A DNA stretch of 64,000 nucleotides from Cytobacillus luteolus (GCF_017873715.1 NZ_JAGGKM010000002.1:248001-312000); one strand, 5' to 3'; positions 17,843-27,378 are shown, numbered from the stretch's first letter. Notes: generated by a model from the letters alone, not told the origin. Translations and numbers: made by a program.

Positions 17843-18751
17843 TTACTGAACCGTTGGGCTAAATAAAATTGTTATCCGTTGCTGAACCTTCTCATTTGGA
17901 TCAAATGGAAATTCTAGTACTTGCCCATTTATTTTTACTACGGTGTCTAATGTTCGACCAATATTAAGTCGTATGTCTGTTTCTTTTGAGAAGTCAAACT
18001 GTTGGGAAAGGCCATCTTTCATCAATCCAGAGTAAAACGTTTTGCCCTTGGCATTTTTAATCCCAACCCAAGTTTCACCATTTGGAATTGCAGAAATATC
18101 TAAAGTAAAAACATCCGTGGTTTTTAACTCATACACTCCTGACATTCCACTCTTCTCTTTAAGTATAATCTCTGTCACAGGTTCAGGTTCTTCTACTGGT
18201 GTTTCTTCTTCTTTAGCTACCTCATCTGTAGCTATATCTGTTTCATCTGTTTCGGTACCAGTTGGAGACTCATCTTCCTTGTTCAACTTAGAATCTTCAG
18301 GTTGCTCAAATTCAGTTTGCTCGTTAGGACTATTCGTCGACGGTTCGTCTGCAATATCTTTTGTTTGCCAAAAGAACCAAATTGCAACCAACCCACCTAC
18401 TATAAAAACAGTAAGTAGGATCATAGGTATTACATCCAATACCTTTGAACCCTTCGTCGAAATTTGTTTTTTCGATCGAACACGTGATAGCTGTGAAGGC
18501 AGTTCTTCAGTATGTGAGACAGGAATATCTTGTTTATATTCTTCAAAGATTTCCTCTGAGTCTAATCCAATTGCTTCACAGTACTGCTTAATAAATGCAC
18601 GAACATAAAACTTTCCGGGCATTACTGAATAGTTACCTTCTTCGATTCCTTTTAAGTATCGTTTCTGAATTTTAGTCAAAGATTGTAATTCATCTAAACT
18701 AATATTTTTTGCCTCTCTGGCCTCTTTTAGCCTCAATCCTAAATCAGTCAA
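17843..18751 (-). CDS. ymfM: YmfM, RodZ-like helix-turn-helix membrane protein
   Basis: This resembles RodZ, which links MreB to the membrane in cell-shape control. It has an N-terminal HTH_25 domain (LGLRLKEAREAKNISLDELQSLTKIQKRYLKGIEEGNY split over the first 45 residues). One membrane segment follows (about 110-132, MILLTVFIVGGLVAIWFFW), then an acidic Thr/Glu-rich linker and a C-terminal DUF4115-type domain. GTG at 18760 is nearly inside the GGTAGG site; TTG at 18751 is better placed and gives MTDLGLRLK and 302 residues. It follows ymfK by 16 nt. The start is moderately certain, the family secure. Confidence 0.88.
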   Translation of the reverse strand: MTDLGLRLKEAREAKNISLDELQSLTKIQKRYLKGIEEGNYSVMPGKFYVRAFIKQYCEAIGLDSEEIFEEYKQDIPVSHTEELPSQLSRVRSKKQISTKGSKVLDVIPMILLTVFIVGGLVAIWFFWQTKDIADEPSTNSPNEQTEFEQPEDSKLNKEDESPTGTETDETDIATDEVAKEEETPVEEPEPVTEIILKEKSGMSGVYELKTTDVFTLDISAIPNGETWVGIKNAKGKTFYSGLMKDGLSQQFDFSKETDIRLNIGRTLDTVVKINGQVLEFPFDPNEKVQQRITILFSPTVQ

Positions 18752-18767
18752 TAAGAACACCTACCAA

Positions 18768-19559
18768 TTAAAAATCAAACGTCGAAAAGTCCGACCCATT
18801 AAACATTTGTGGTTCATCAACAACCTCATAGGTTATCTCCTCATCAGGGTCATTTCTTATCTCAATGATATAGTCAAAATCATCGAGTGTATATTCTGTA
18901 TTTCTAACAAAGATATCAGGATGCTCAACAACTTTACAAGCAGGTAATCTCATAATTTCACGAACTAACTGCAAATGTTTTTCGGACGCTCTTTTCGTAG
19001 ATACAATCCCATCGATAATGAAGAGATTGTTATCACTATACTCATCCTCAATAAGCTGACTTCGAATTGTTTGTTTTAATAAAGTTGAAGACACAAACAA
19101 CCACCTCTTATTTGCACAAACACTTGATGCTACAATTGATTCAGTTTTACCAACACGTGGCATTCCTCGAATTCCAATCAACTTATGTCCTTCTTGCTTA
19201 AAGAGTTCAGCCATAAAGTCAACTAACAAACCAAGTTCATCTCTTACAAATCGGAATGTCTTTTTATCATCAGCATCTCTTTGAATATAACGACCATGCC
19301 TAACAGCCAAGCGATCACGTAGTTTAGGCTCACGAAGCTTTGTAACTGTTATATTATCCATCGTGTTTAAAATTGATTCAAGTCTTTCAATTTGTTCATT
19401 ATTATCACAAAGTAATAACATTCCTCTGCGCATATCGTCTACCCCATTAATGGTAACAATGTTAATGGATAGCATTCCCAATAATGAGGAAATATCTCCT
19501 AATAAACCTGGCCGGTTTTTCGATATTTCATATTCTAAGTACCATTCTTTCTTTTCCAT
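18768..19559 (-). CDS. ymfK: YmfK, DUF3388 protein with ACT-like and P-loop regions
   Basis: YmfK-family proteins have no settled function. The N-terminal 75 residues look like an ACT domain (WYLEYEISKNRPGLLGDISSLLG, then SINIVTINGVDD). The central part has a Walker A-like sequence GMPRVGKTES near residue 132, followed by LFIIDG, a plausible Walker B. This suggests a small-molecule-sensing nucleotide-binding protein, but that is inference. ATG at 19571 abuts the GGGGG site, so the second ATG (19559) is preferred, giving 263 residues. The gene is cotranscribed with ymfM. Confidence 0.85.
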   Translation of the reverse strand: MEKKEWYLEYEISKNRPGLLGDISSLLGMLSINIVTINGVDDMRRGMLLLCDNNEQIERLESILNTMDNITVTKLREPKLRDRLAVRHGRYIQRDADDKKTFRFVRDELGLLVDFMAELFKQEGHKLIGIRGMPRVGKTESIVASSVCANKRWLFVSSTLLKQTIRSQLIEDEYSDNNLFIIDGIVSTKRASEKHLQLVREIMRLPACKVVEHPDIFVRNTEYTLDDFDYIIEIRNDPDEEITYEVVDEPQMFNGSDFSTFDF

Positions 19560-19764
19560 ATCTAGATACATCCCCCTCTAGTAAGGTTCTGACAAAAACT
19601 AGGTAACCTCTTAAAGGATAAAAAGGATAAAAAATGACAAGTTCCTTCATTATTCTACCTATAAATTAATAATAAATGATTTTAATCTAATAAGAAAGGG
19701 AATTTAACCAAAAGAAGAAAAACATGGAAAGAAATTTTATTTTCTCTAAAGGGGTTTATAAAAA

Positions 19765-19800
19765 AACAGAAAAAGAAGAGGTATGTACCTCTCCCTTTTT
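19765..19800 (-). terminator. Intrinsic terminator after ymfJ
   Basis: A GAGAGGT/ACCTCTTC stem, extended by A-rich and T-rich arms, overlaps the ymfJ stop and is followed by CTTTTTCTG on the minus strand. Confidence 0.8.
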
Positions 19801-20059
19801 ACTGCATATTGCCATCGTTTTGAACTAATTTAACCATCATATTAGCAATTGCATGCTGTTCTTCTGTTGATGCTACACTCCATAGGTCAGCTAATACTTT
19901 TTCTTGAGCATTTTTAGGTTCAACCTGCTTTGCAAGATAGTCACCCACTGAATAAGCTACATCTGAAACAACTTGTTGGCTCATACCTTCAGCAGTAGCT
20001 TGGTGAAGACGATCTCCTAAAAAGTCTTTCCATTGTTCCCAGTTGTCTAATACAGACAT
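19799..20059 (-). CDS. ymfJ: YmfJ, DUF3243 family protein
   Basis: This is an 86-residue conserved Bacillus protein of unknown function (DUF3243). It has the family pattern MSVLDNWEQWKDFLGDRLHQA, then VAYSVGDYLAKQVEPKN and LADLWSVAS. The frame extends to 20122, but ATG at 20059 follows a perfect GGAGG (7 nt spacing) and gives the family start. It is small, soluble and helical, without motifs that suggest an enzyme. It is located between ymfI and ymfK as in B. subtilis. Confidence 0.92.
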   Translation of the reverse strand: MSVLDNWEQWKDFLGDRLHQATAEGMSQQVVSDVAYSVGDYLAKQVEPKNAQEKVLADLWSVASTEEQHAIANMMVKLVQNDGNMQ

Positions 20060-20147
20060 ATTTACCCCTCCTATAATGATTAGTACAAGGTTAGTTTGTC
20101 TATTTCGAAAGGATTTATGCACATTTAATTTGTATATTTAACATTAA

Positions 20148-20876
20148 TTAGCAATACCATCCACCATTAACTGACAAGACTTGACCAGTAATATAGGACG
20201 ACTTACTGGAAACTAAGAAAGCAACTGCTTCTGCTACTTCTTCAGCTTCCCCAGGCCGTCCCATCGGAATTTGTTCGCTTAGATGAGATAACTCTTCTTC
20301 TGTAAAATCATTTAGTAGCATAGGTGTATTAATGGCACCAGGAGCAATTGCGTTAACACGAATATTACTTAAAGCTACTTCCTTTGCAAGTGCTTTTACA
20401 TACGCAATTTGACCACCTTTAACCATGGAGTATAATACCTCGCAGGAACCTCCTGTTAATCCCCATATAGATGAAATCATGACAATACTACCGTTCTTAT
20501 TTGACACTAAATTAGGCAATAAGCTTTTTATCAAAGTAAATGGACTTTTCAAATGCAGTTGTGTAAGTTTATCAACCGTTTCTTCATTAGTCTCTGTAAC
20601 TAAACCATAATAACTAGTCCCAGATGAATAAATAATAGTGTCAATTTTATTATGAATCTGTTTAAGTAAAACTGAGACACCAATAGGGTCTGAAAGATCT
20701 GATTTGACTAAATAAACATATGTAGAGTCATTTACAAGTTCCTTTTGTAATTCTATAATCTCTGTTTCATTATTATTATAATGCAGATAAAGCGAGTAAC
20801 CGTCAGCAGCTAACCTTCTAGCAATTGCCTTTCCAATTCCTCCACTTGCTCCAGTAATTAACGCATATTTTTCCAT
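20148..20876 (-). CDS. ymfI: YmfI, EF-P 5-aminopentanone reductase (SDR family)
   Basis: YmfI is a short-chain dehydrogenase. In B. subtilis it reduces the 5-aminopentanone group on a lysine of elongation factor P to 5-aminopentanol. The 242 residues show the cofactor motif TGASGGIG (8-15), the catalytic serine region MISSIWG and the YxxxK pair Y149/K153, plus GAINTPM and VNGGWYC near the end. FabG-like SDRs are similar; the ymfH-ymfI-ymfJ context supports this assignment. The ribosome binding site (GGAAGTGG) is weak. Confidence 0.85.
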   Translation of the reverse strand: MEKYALITGASGGIGKAIARRLAADGYSLYLHYNNNETEIIELQKELVNDSTYVYLVKSDLSDPIGVSVLLKQIHNKIDTIIYSSGTSYYGLVTETNEETVDKLTQLHLKSPFTLIKSLLPNLVSNKNGSIVMISSIWGLTGGSCEVLYSMVKGGQIAYVKALAKEVALSNIRVNAIAPGAINTPMLLNDFTEEELSHLSEQIPMGRPGEAEEVAEAVAFLVSSKSSYITGQVLSVNGGWYC

Positions 20877-20890
20877 TTAGTCCACTTCCT

Positions 20891-20936
20891 AAAAAAGAGG
20901 GCTACCCAAAGGGATATGATCTCTTTGGATAACCCC
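20891..20936 (-). terminator. Intrinsic terminator after ymfH
   Basis: A long stem (about 20899-20910 with 20923-20935, some G-U pairs) is followed on the minus strand by TCTTTTTTAG. It separates ymfFH from ymfI. Confidence 0.75.
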
Positions 20937-20942
20937 GTTATC

Positions 20943-22232
20943 TTATTTTTGTTTTGGAACGACCTGACAAACAGTAAAGCAATCTTCATTTATGAATGAG
21001 GAAATGGTCTCTTTCATATCCTCGGTCGTTATTTGCTCCATTACTGGCACTACATCGAATAAGTTCATATCATTAAATGCATACCGAGTAAATTGATTTG
21101 CAATATATTCAGGTGAATTAAGAGACCTTAGGAAACCACCAATTTTCTTTTTCTTAATTCGTTCTAACTGTTCTTGGGTAAAAGTCATATTTCTTGCATC
21201 AAGTAATACCTTTTGAATCCGATCGGCTAATTGATCTGGGTCATGAGTATCTCCACCTATAATAGCGAACCCAAAACCGCTTTCTTCAGTATAATCAAAA
21301 GAAAAAGTTTCATCAATTAGGCCATCATTGTAGAGTGTTTCATAATGATCTGAGCTTTTACCAAATAGGAGGTCTAGAATTATATTTAAAGTTAGCTCAT
21401 TCTTCAATAACTCGTTACCAGAACGCGTAGCATCTATTGCTTTTACCCCGACTAAACATTTTGAGGATTGAACATTCATTTGAAGTACCTGTTTTTTTTC
21501 AGAAACCTGCTGAGGCTCCTCATCAAAATGTCTTTGAATTTCAGGCTGATCCTTATAATCTTTATTAGCTTGGTTACTACGAATTTGATCTAATATTTTT
21601 TCTGGATCAACTGGACCTACGACAAACAAAAGCATATTGCTCGGATGATAAAAAGTCTCGTAACAAGTATAAAGCATATCTTTTGTAATGTTACTGATTG
21701 ACTCTATTGTTCCTGCAATATCTATTTTAACCGGATGGTTCTGAAACATATTTTGAATTACTCCAAAATATAAGCGCCAATCTGGATTATCATCGTACAT
21801 CGTAATTTCTTGCCCAATTATCCCTTTTTCTTTGTCGACCGTTTTTTCTGTAAAATATGGACTTTGTACAAAATCGATCAATGTCTCAAGATTTTTTTCT
21901 ACATTAGATGTAGCTGAAAATAAGTATGCCGTACGTGTAAAGGAAGTAAACGCATTGGCAGATGCCCCTTGTTTACTAAATTCTCCAAAGACATCTCCAT
22001 CTTCTTTTTCAAATAACTTATGCTCAAGAAAATGTGCTATTCCGTCTGGGACTTTAGTCATCTCGTTTTGATTAAGAGGAACAAACTGATTATCAATGGA
22101 ACCATATTTTGTAGTAAATGTTGCATATGTTTTATTAAAACCTTTTTTCGGCAAAACATAAACTTCTAAACCATTTGGTAACTTTTCATGAAATAATTCT
22201 TCTTTTAATTGATCAAATGTTATTTTTTCCAT
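20943..22232 (-). CDS. ymfH: YmfH, M16 family zinc metalloprotease
   Basis: YmfH is an insulinase-like (M16) peptidase with the inverted zinc motif HFLEH (H67, E70, H71). A second glutamate lies in the downstream segment around residues 140-155 (GIIGQEITMYDDNP). The 429-residue length is typical for single-unit M16B proteins, which work as pairs. The gene overlaps the ymfF stop by one base (TAATG), so translation is probably coupled. YmfF lacks the zinc motif, so YmfH is probably the catalytic partner. The processed substrate is not known here. Confidence 0.93.
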   Translation of the reverse strand: MEKITFDQLKEELFHEKLPNGLEVYVLPKKGFNKTYATFTTKYGSIDNQFVPLNQNEMTKVPDGIAHFLEHKLFEKEDGDVFGEFSKQGASANAFTSFTRTAYLFSATSNVEKNLETLIDFVQSPYFTEKTVDKEKGIIGQEITMYDDNPDWRLYFGVIQNMFQNHPVKIDIAGTIESISNITKDMLYTCYETFYHPSNMLLFVVGPVDPEKILDQIRSNQANKDYKDQPEIQRHFDEEPQQVSEKKQVLQMNVQSSKCLVGVKAIDATRSGNELLKNELTLNIILDLLFGKSSDHYETLYNDGLIDETFSFDYTEESGFGFAIIGGDTHDPDQLADRIQKVLLDARNMTFTQEQLERIKKKKIGGFLRSLNSPEYIANQFTRYAFNDMNLFDVVPVMEQITTEDMKETISSFINEDCFTVCQVVPKQK

Positions 22233-23512
22233 TAATCGGCAACCTCCGATCCTTTTAGGAAATAAATTGTATCCTGTTGTATTTTATTAGCAACCTCTAT
22301 TATTTGTTTCTTCGATACTGAATCAATACCTTCTAACCATTCATTGATTGGATTTGATTTTCCTGTAACAGCATTTTGATAGAAAACTTCAACCATACCT
22401 CTTGCTGTATCAATTGTTTCAAGTAGCTGATTTTTAATTACAGCTTTTGTCTGATCAATATCCTGGTCTGTGAATTCACCTTGACACATTGCATCCATTT
22501 GTTCATTTATAATTGTAACGGCTCTTTCATAATTTTTGAATTCAATTCCTGACATAACCATAAGTAAACCTTTATGACTTTCAACTCTTGAAGCTGCATA
22601 ATAAGCTAGGCTTTCTTTCTCACGTACATTTACAAATAGTTTCGAGTGGGAGAATCCTCCAAATAATCCATTAAAAACCTGTAATGCATTATAATCATCG
22701 TCTCCATAGTATACATTTGTTCGATATCCGATATTTAACTTTCCTTGCTTTACATCATCAGCCTCAATAACTTCATTTACTTTTTCAATCGTTTTTGTGG
22801 TTAGTTTTAACTCCTGATAGGATTCTCGCTTATCAAAAGGGAACCGTTTTTCAATAACCTCAGCAACTTCACTTGACTGGATATTACCAACTACATATAA
22901 ATCAACTTGATCTTCCCGTAACACTTTTTGATAATACTCATATAGCGAAGTGGGAGAAATTGCGTCGATATCTTCAATTCGACCGTTGACGTGTAACTCA
23001 TAAGGTTCATCCTTGCACATTTCCTGTATCAATCGCAAGTTTGAATATCTCATCTTATCATCGAATACAGCTTCTATTCTTTGGCGTAAAGTTCTCTTTT
23101 CTTTATCTAATGTAGTGGTAGAGAAAGATCCGTTTTCAACTACTGGAGAGAAAATAATCTCACTTAATAGTTCAAGTGCCTTATTCAATAAAGGGGTTTG
23201 ATCAGATAAAAATTTCTCGTTCGCAATCTCCATACGAAGTGTAATAATATGGTATTCACCCTTCTTTGATAAATCGACCTGTAATGTTGCACCATATAAT
23301 TCATCTAAATAACTTCGTAATTGTGTAGATGTAGGATGTTTAGAAGTCTCACTTTGCAATACGTAAGGTAATAGTGCCCTTTGTGTAACGTAGTCTGCTT
23401 CTAACGGTGCTTTAAGCTTTAATACAATTGTGTTTGTTTTGTATTTATCACTTTCTATCGTATGAAGGGTTAGACCGTTTATGCTCTGTTGTGTTTCCTT
23501 AGAAAGCATCAT
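22232..23512 (-). CDS. ymfF: YmfF, M16 peptidase-like protein without zinc motif
   Basis: YmfF is a 426-residue M16-family homologue. Where an active M16 has HxxEH, this protein has YVLQSETSKHPT, so it lacks the metal ligands. It is probably a non-catalytic partner that completes the chamber with YmfH, as in other two-component M16 peptidases. The C-terminal half has the usual GLFGGFSHSKLFVNVREKESLAYYAAS. Two ATG codons in a row (23512, 23509) follow GGAGG; I use the first. It starts the ymfFH unit. Confidence 0.92.
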   Translation of the reverse strand: MMLSKETQQSINGLTLHTIESDKYKTNTIVLKLKAPLEADYVTQRALLPYVLQSETSKHPTSTQLRSYLDELYGATLQVDLSKKGEYHIITLRMEIANEKFLSDQTPLLNKALELLSEIIFSPVVENGSFSTTTLDKEKRTLRQRIEAVFDDKMRYSNLRLIQEMCKDEPYELHVNGRIEDIDAISPTSLYEYYQKVLREDQVDLYVVGNIQSSEVAEVIEKRFPFDKRESYQELKLTTKTIEKVNEVIEADDVKQGKLNIGYRTNVYYGDDDYNALQVFNGLFGGFSHSKLFVNVREKESLAYYAASRVESHKGLLMVMSGIEFKNYERAVTIINEQMDAMCQGEFTDQDIDQTKAVIKNQLLETIDTARGMVEVFYQNAVTGKSNPINEWLEGIDSVSKKQIIEVANKIQQDTIYFLKGSEVAD

Positions 23513-23652
23513 CTCCGAATTCCTCCTTTAACGGAATCAATAAACATACACCTTATTAATTAGGTCTCATACTAGTTTTCAACTAAGTTGCGTGATTTAA
23601 TCTTAAAAACAATATAACCTTAAATTAGCAATATTTTCAAGTCTTAGGAGTA

Positions 23653-23685
23653 TTGAAAAAAGAGATGACTCTTGTCATCTCTTTA
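23653..23685 (-). terminator. Intrinsic terminator after the transporter operon
   Basis: AAAGAGATGAC (23659-23669) and GTCATCTCTTT (23674-23684) are perfect 11-bp arms, followed by a T-run on the minus strand. Confidence 0.9.
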
Positions 23686-23704
23686 GTAAGTTTACATAAT
23701 GCGA

Positions 23705-24667
23705 TTATCGTTTACCTGAGTCAAATGGTTCTCCAGCAGCTTTTGGTGCTTGAGAAGATTTAGAGAAAAGCACTAATGCAATCAATGTCACTACATATGG
23801 GAAAATCTTTAAGATAATTGGCGGAAACACAGCCAATTCAGGGATAACCTGTGACACGTTTGCAATCGTACTTGCAAGACCAAAGAATAACGTAGCTGCT
23901 AAAACCCCTAACGGCTTCCATTGTCCAAAGATTAAGGCAGCCAGTGCCAAGAATCCTAAACCTGATACAGTGCCTGTAAATTCTCCAGCATACGTAACAA
24001 TGATTAAGCCACCACCTAGACCAGCAAATGCTCCAGAAATTAATACACCGCTGTATCTTACACGTCTTACATTTATACCAGCCGCCTCAGCAGCTTGAGG
24101 GAACTCTCCACATGAACGCAATCGAAGACCAAACTTCGTTTTATATAATACAAATGTACTTATTAAAAGAATTGCTAATACGAACCAAGTTGTAGGTACG
24201 CTCTTTGAAAAAAACAAATCACCTAAGATAGGTATGTTTGAAAGATTAATACCAAAAATTGTAGCATCTTTTGGTAAGAAACCAGTCGTTATCCTAACAT
24301 TCCCACTACCTGTAATATTTCTTGCTAAAAAGACAGTTAATGCAGTGGCAATCATATTAATTGCTGTACCACTAATAATTTGATTAGCACTTAAATTGAT
24401 GCTTGCAAAAGCATGTAGTATTGAAAATAACATACCTACAAGTGCTGCTACTAATAGCCCAATCCATAAAGCCCAAGTATTTGGCATACTGCCCTGTAAA
24501 AAGTAAATGGTCAAAGCACCAGAAAATGCACCTATTACCATTAATCCTTCAAGAGCAATATTGACGACTCCGCTTCGTTCACTAAAAAGACCACCTAATG
24601 CAGTAATAAGAAGAGGGATCGTAAATATTATTGCATAAGGAAAAATTTGTTGTATTACCGTCCACAT
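23705..24667 (-). CDS. ABC transporter permease, BMP/nucleoside type (second permease)
   Basis: This is a branched-chain-type inner-membrane permease of the family that pairs with BMP lipoproteins (nucleoside importers such as NupQ of B. subtilis). It has about eight hydrophobic segments, the start MWTVIQQIFPYAIIF and the family block GLRLRSCGEFPQAAEAAGINV. The frame opens at 24700, but ATG at 24667 follows GGAGGA and sits 1 nt after the preceding gene's stop, giving 320 residues. It is the last gene of the operon. Confidence 0.92.
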   Translation of the reverse strand: MWTVIQQIFPYAIIFTIPLLITALGGLFSERSGVVNIALEGLMVIGAFSGALTIYFLQGSMPNTWALWIGLLVAALVGMLFSILHAFASINLSANQIISGTAINMIATALTVFLARNITGSGNVRITTGFLPKDATIFGINLSNIPILGDLFFSKSVPTTWFVLAILLISTFVLYKTKFGLRLRSCGEFPQAAEAAGINVRRVRYSGVLISGAFAGLGGGLIIVTYAGEFTGTVSGLGFLALAALIFGQWKPLGVLAATLFFGLASTIANVSQVIPELAVFPPIILKIFPYVVTLIALVLFSKSSQAPKAAGEPFDSGKR

Positions 24668-24668
24668 T

Positions 24669-25748
24669 TTAGGATTCCTCCTTCTTAGCAACAGGTCCAT
24701 TGATGTTTTCTTTATTTGAACGGCGACCAGAGAACTTTTTAATTAAACGCTCAATTAAAACACTGGTAGCAGCAAAATAGATAATGATAGCAATAATTGT
24801 ATTCGCGATTTCTGGTGGAATGTCAATCATAGCATTCATAAAGCCAGTACCTGAATACAGAATTCCAAAGAAAAGTGCTGCAAAAAATACCCCAATAGGA
24901 GCATTTGCTCCAAGTAATGCTACTGCTATTCCATCATACCCCTGAGTTGGTAAAATACCTATTTGCATACTAGTTGCATTACCTGTATACAACGCAACTC
25001 CACCAAGTCCTGCTAATCCACCTGATATAACCATTGATAAGATGATATTTCGGTTTACTTTCATACCTGCATATTCTGCTGCATGTCTGTTAAATCCAAC
25101 CGCCTTTAACTCGAAGCCTAAAGTAGTTTTATTAATAATAAATCCAATAACAATAACTGCTATTACAGCAAGAAATAGTCCTAAATTTACATATGACCCG
25201 CCAAACATTTCTGATAAAAATGGAACTTGTAATGTTGCGTCTGCCGATAGTTTACGCGATTCAGTCTCCAGAAATTCACCTTTAAAGTAGCCTGGAATTA
25301 CGTAATATACAGTCCAATATGCAATCCAGTTCATCATGATCGTGGATACAACTTCGTGAACATTAAATTTAGCCTTAAGTAAGCCTGGAACAAAAGCCCA
25401 AAGAGCTCCTCCTAAAAATCCTGCTATGACCATTACCAATAGTAATATAGGTCTAGATAAATCTAAACTTAATCCTATAGCAGTTGCAAATAATCCACCG
25501 ATTAACATTTGACCAGATGCACCAATATTGAATAATCCTGTTCTAAATGCAAAAGCAACCGATAATCCAGTGAATATTAAAGGTGTTGCCGTTGCCAGTG
25601 TATTGCCAATTCGTTCAATGTTTCTTAAACCGCCTTGAAAAAGATACATGTATCCTTCGATTGGATTACTTCCTATAACCAACATAAGAATAGCACCGGC
25701 TAGGAGACCTAACAAAACGGCAACGAGTGAAATTATAGTGTGTCTCAT
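24669..25748 (-). CDS. ABC transporter permease, BMP/nucleoside type (first permease)
   Basis: This 359-residue membrane protein has about ten hydrophobic segments and is the NupP-type permease. The family core is visible in FAFRTGLFNIGASGQMLIGG and ELKAVGFNRHAAEYAGMKV. It overlaps the ATPase gene by 4 bases (ATGA), indicating coupled translation, and is followed after 1 nt by the second permease. The paired permeases form the heterodimeric pore of the importer. Confidence 0.93.
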   Translation of the reverse strand: MRHTIISLVAVLLGLLAGAILMLVIGSNPIEGYMYLFQGGLRNIERIGNTLATATPLIFTGLSVAFAFRTGLFNIGASGQMLIGGLFATAIGLSLDLSRPILLLVMVIAGFLGGALWAFVPGLLKAKFNVHEVVSTIMMNWIAYWTVYYVIPGYFKGEFLETESRKLSADATLQVPFLSEMFGGSYVNLGLFLAVIAVIVIGFIINKTTLGFELKAVGFNRHAAEYAGMKVNRNIILSMVISGGLAGLGGVALYTGNATSMQIGILPTQGYDGIAVALLGANAPIGVFFAALFFGILYSGTGFMNAMIDIPPEIANTIIAIIIYFAATSVLIERLIKKFSGRRSNKENINGPVAKKEES

Positions 25749-27271
25749 ATACTTCTCTCCTTACTTACTCCGGCCATCATTAAACCTACTTCATTTTCAT
25801 CTGTTTCAGAAGCATTCACTATTCCGACAAGTTCACCATTATTTACAATGGCAATTCGATCTGATAGCTGAAGAACTTCATCAAGTTCTAATGATATTAA
25901 GAGTACTGCCTTACCATTATCTCGATGCTCAATTAAACGCTTATGAATATATTCAATCGAACCAACGTCTAATCCACGTGTAGGTTGAACAGCTATTAAT
26001 AAATTGGGATCAAGCTCTAATTCCCTTCCGATAATTGCTTTTTGTTGGTTTCCTCCAGATAAAGTTCGGGCAATAGAAATGGCTCCCTCCCCTGAACGGA
26101 CATCAAAGTTTTCAAGGATTTTCTTGGCATACTCTTTCATAGCGTTTTCATTTAACAATCCAAACTTTGAAAAAGGTGGTTTATTATATACTTCTAGTAC
26201 CATATTTGACTGAAGTGTATAGTCCAATACCAACCCTCGTTTTTGTCTATCCTCTGGAATGTGACCAATGCCTTTGTCAATTCGTTGACGGATAGGAATA
26301 TTTGTAATGTCCTCACCATTTAAGAGAATTTTTCCAGATTCTACTTTTCTAAGTCCTGTAATTCCCTCAACTAAATCGGACTGTCCATTTCCTTCTACAC
26401 CTGCAATACCGACGATTTCACCTGCTCTTACTTCTAGAGAAAAGTTTTTAAGTCCCATTACTTTTCGTGCATTCTTAACAAATAAAGAATCTATTTCAAG
26501 AACAACATTTCCTGGCTTGCTCTCTTCTTTCTCAACTTTAAAAGATACGTGTCTTCCTACCATCATTTCAGCAAGAGTTGCTTCGCTAGATTCAGCAACA
26601 CTGACCGTACCAATTCCTTTTCCACGTCTAATAACAGTACAACGGTCTGCTACCGCTTTAATTTCCTTTAATTTATGGGTAATGATAATAATGGATTTAC
26701 CTTCTTTTATGAGGTTGCGCATGATATTCATTAACTCATCAATTTCATTTGGGGTTAGTACGGCTGTAGGCTCGTCAAGGATAAGTACATCCGCTTCACG
26801 ATAGAGCATTTTAATGATTTCTACCCTTTGTTGCATTCCAACAGAAATATCTTGAATTTTCGCATGAGGATCCACATTTAATCCATAATGTTTAGATAAC
26901 TCTTCGATTCTTTTTGCAGCCTTATCAATATTAAGTACAAGTCCGCCTTTTAACGGTTCACTACCTAAAATAATATTTTCAGTTACAGTAAAGTTCTCAA
27001 CCAACTTAAAATGCTGATGAACCATCCCAATTCCTAATCGGTTAGCGACATTTGGACTGGTGATACGAACTTCTTTACCATTTACCTTTACAACTCCCTG
27101 CTCTGGTTGATACATACCAAACAGAACACCCATTAAAGTAGATTTTCCAGCACCATTTTCACCTAATAATGCATGAATTTCACCTTTTCTTAATGTTAGG
27201 GTGATATTATCATTCGCAACAATCCCAGGGAATTCCTTACGGATATTTAGCATCTCAACAACATAATCCAT
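25745..27271 (-). CDS. ABC transporter ATPase with two ATP-binding domains (BMP/nucleoside type)
   Basis: The 508-residue protein contains two fused ATPase domains. The first has Walker A GENGAGKST, signature DISVGMQQR and Walker B VLILDEPTAVLT. The second is degenerate, with GVEGNGQSD and LSGGNQQK. This layout is typical of sugar and nucleoside importers (NupO, RbsA). The open frame reaches 27331, but ATG at 27271, after GGTGAG, gives the family start MDYVVEMLNIRKEFPG. It energises the two permeases downstream. Confidence 0.93.
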   Translation of the reverse strand: MDYVVEMLNIRKEFPGIVANDNITLTLRKGEIHALLGENGAGKSTLMGVLFGMYQPEQGVVKVNGKEVRITSPNVANRLGIGMVHQHFKLVENFTVTENIILGSEPLKGGLVLNIDKAAKRIEELSKHYGLNVDPHAKIQDISVGMQQRVEIIKMLYREADVLILDEPTAVLTPNEIDELMNIMRNLIKEGKSIIIITHKLKEIKAVADRCTVIRRGKGIGTVSVAESSEATLAEMMVGRHVSFKVEKEESKPGNVVLEIDSLFVKNARKVMGLKNFSLEVRAGEIVGIAGVEGNGQSDLVEGITGLRKVESGKILLNGEDITNIPIRQRIDKGIGHIPEDRQKRGLVLDYTLQSNMVLEVYNKPPFSKFGLLNENAMKEYAKKILENFDVRSGEGAISIARTLSGGNQQKAIIGRELELDPNLLIAVQPTRGLDVGSIEYIHKRLIEHRDNGKAVLLISLELDEVLQLSDRIAIVNNGELVGIVNASETDENEVGLMMAGVSKERSI

Positions 27272-27331
27272 CGTAGCACTCACCTTTTTTAAAAAGTAAA
27301 TTCCTATTAAAGTAAAATTTTGTCTATCCAA

Positions 27332-27366
27332 TATTACAAAAGAGACGGTAGAAACCGTCTCTTTTG
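27332..27366 (-). terminator. Hairpin between the lipoprotein and ATPase genes
   Basis: AAAAGAGACGGT (27338-27349) and ACCGTCTCTTTT (27354-27365) are perfect 12-bp arms. The U-tract is only TTTTG, so it is likely a partial terminator or 3' stabiliser that favours the binding-protein mRNA. Confidence 0.75.
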
Positions 27367-27378
27367 TCTACACTCGTT

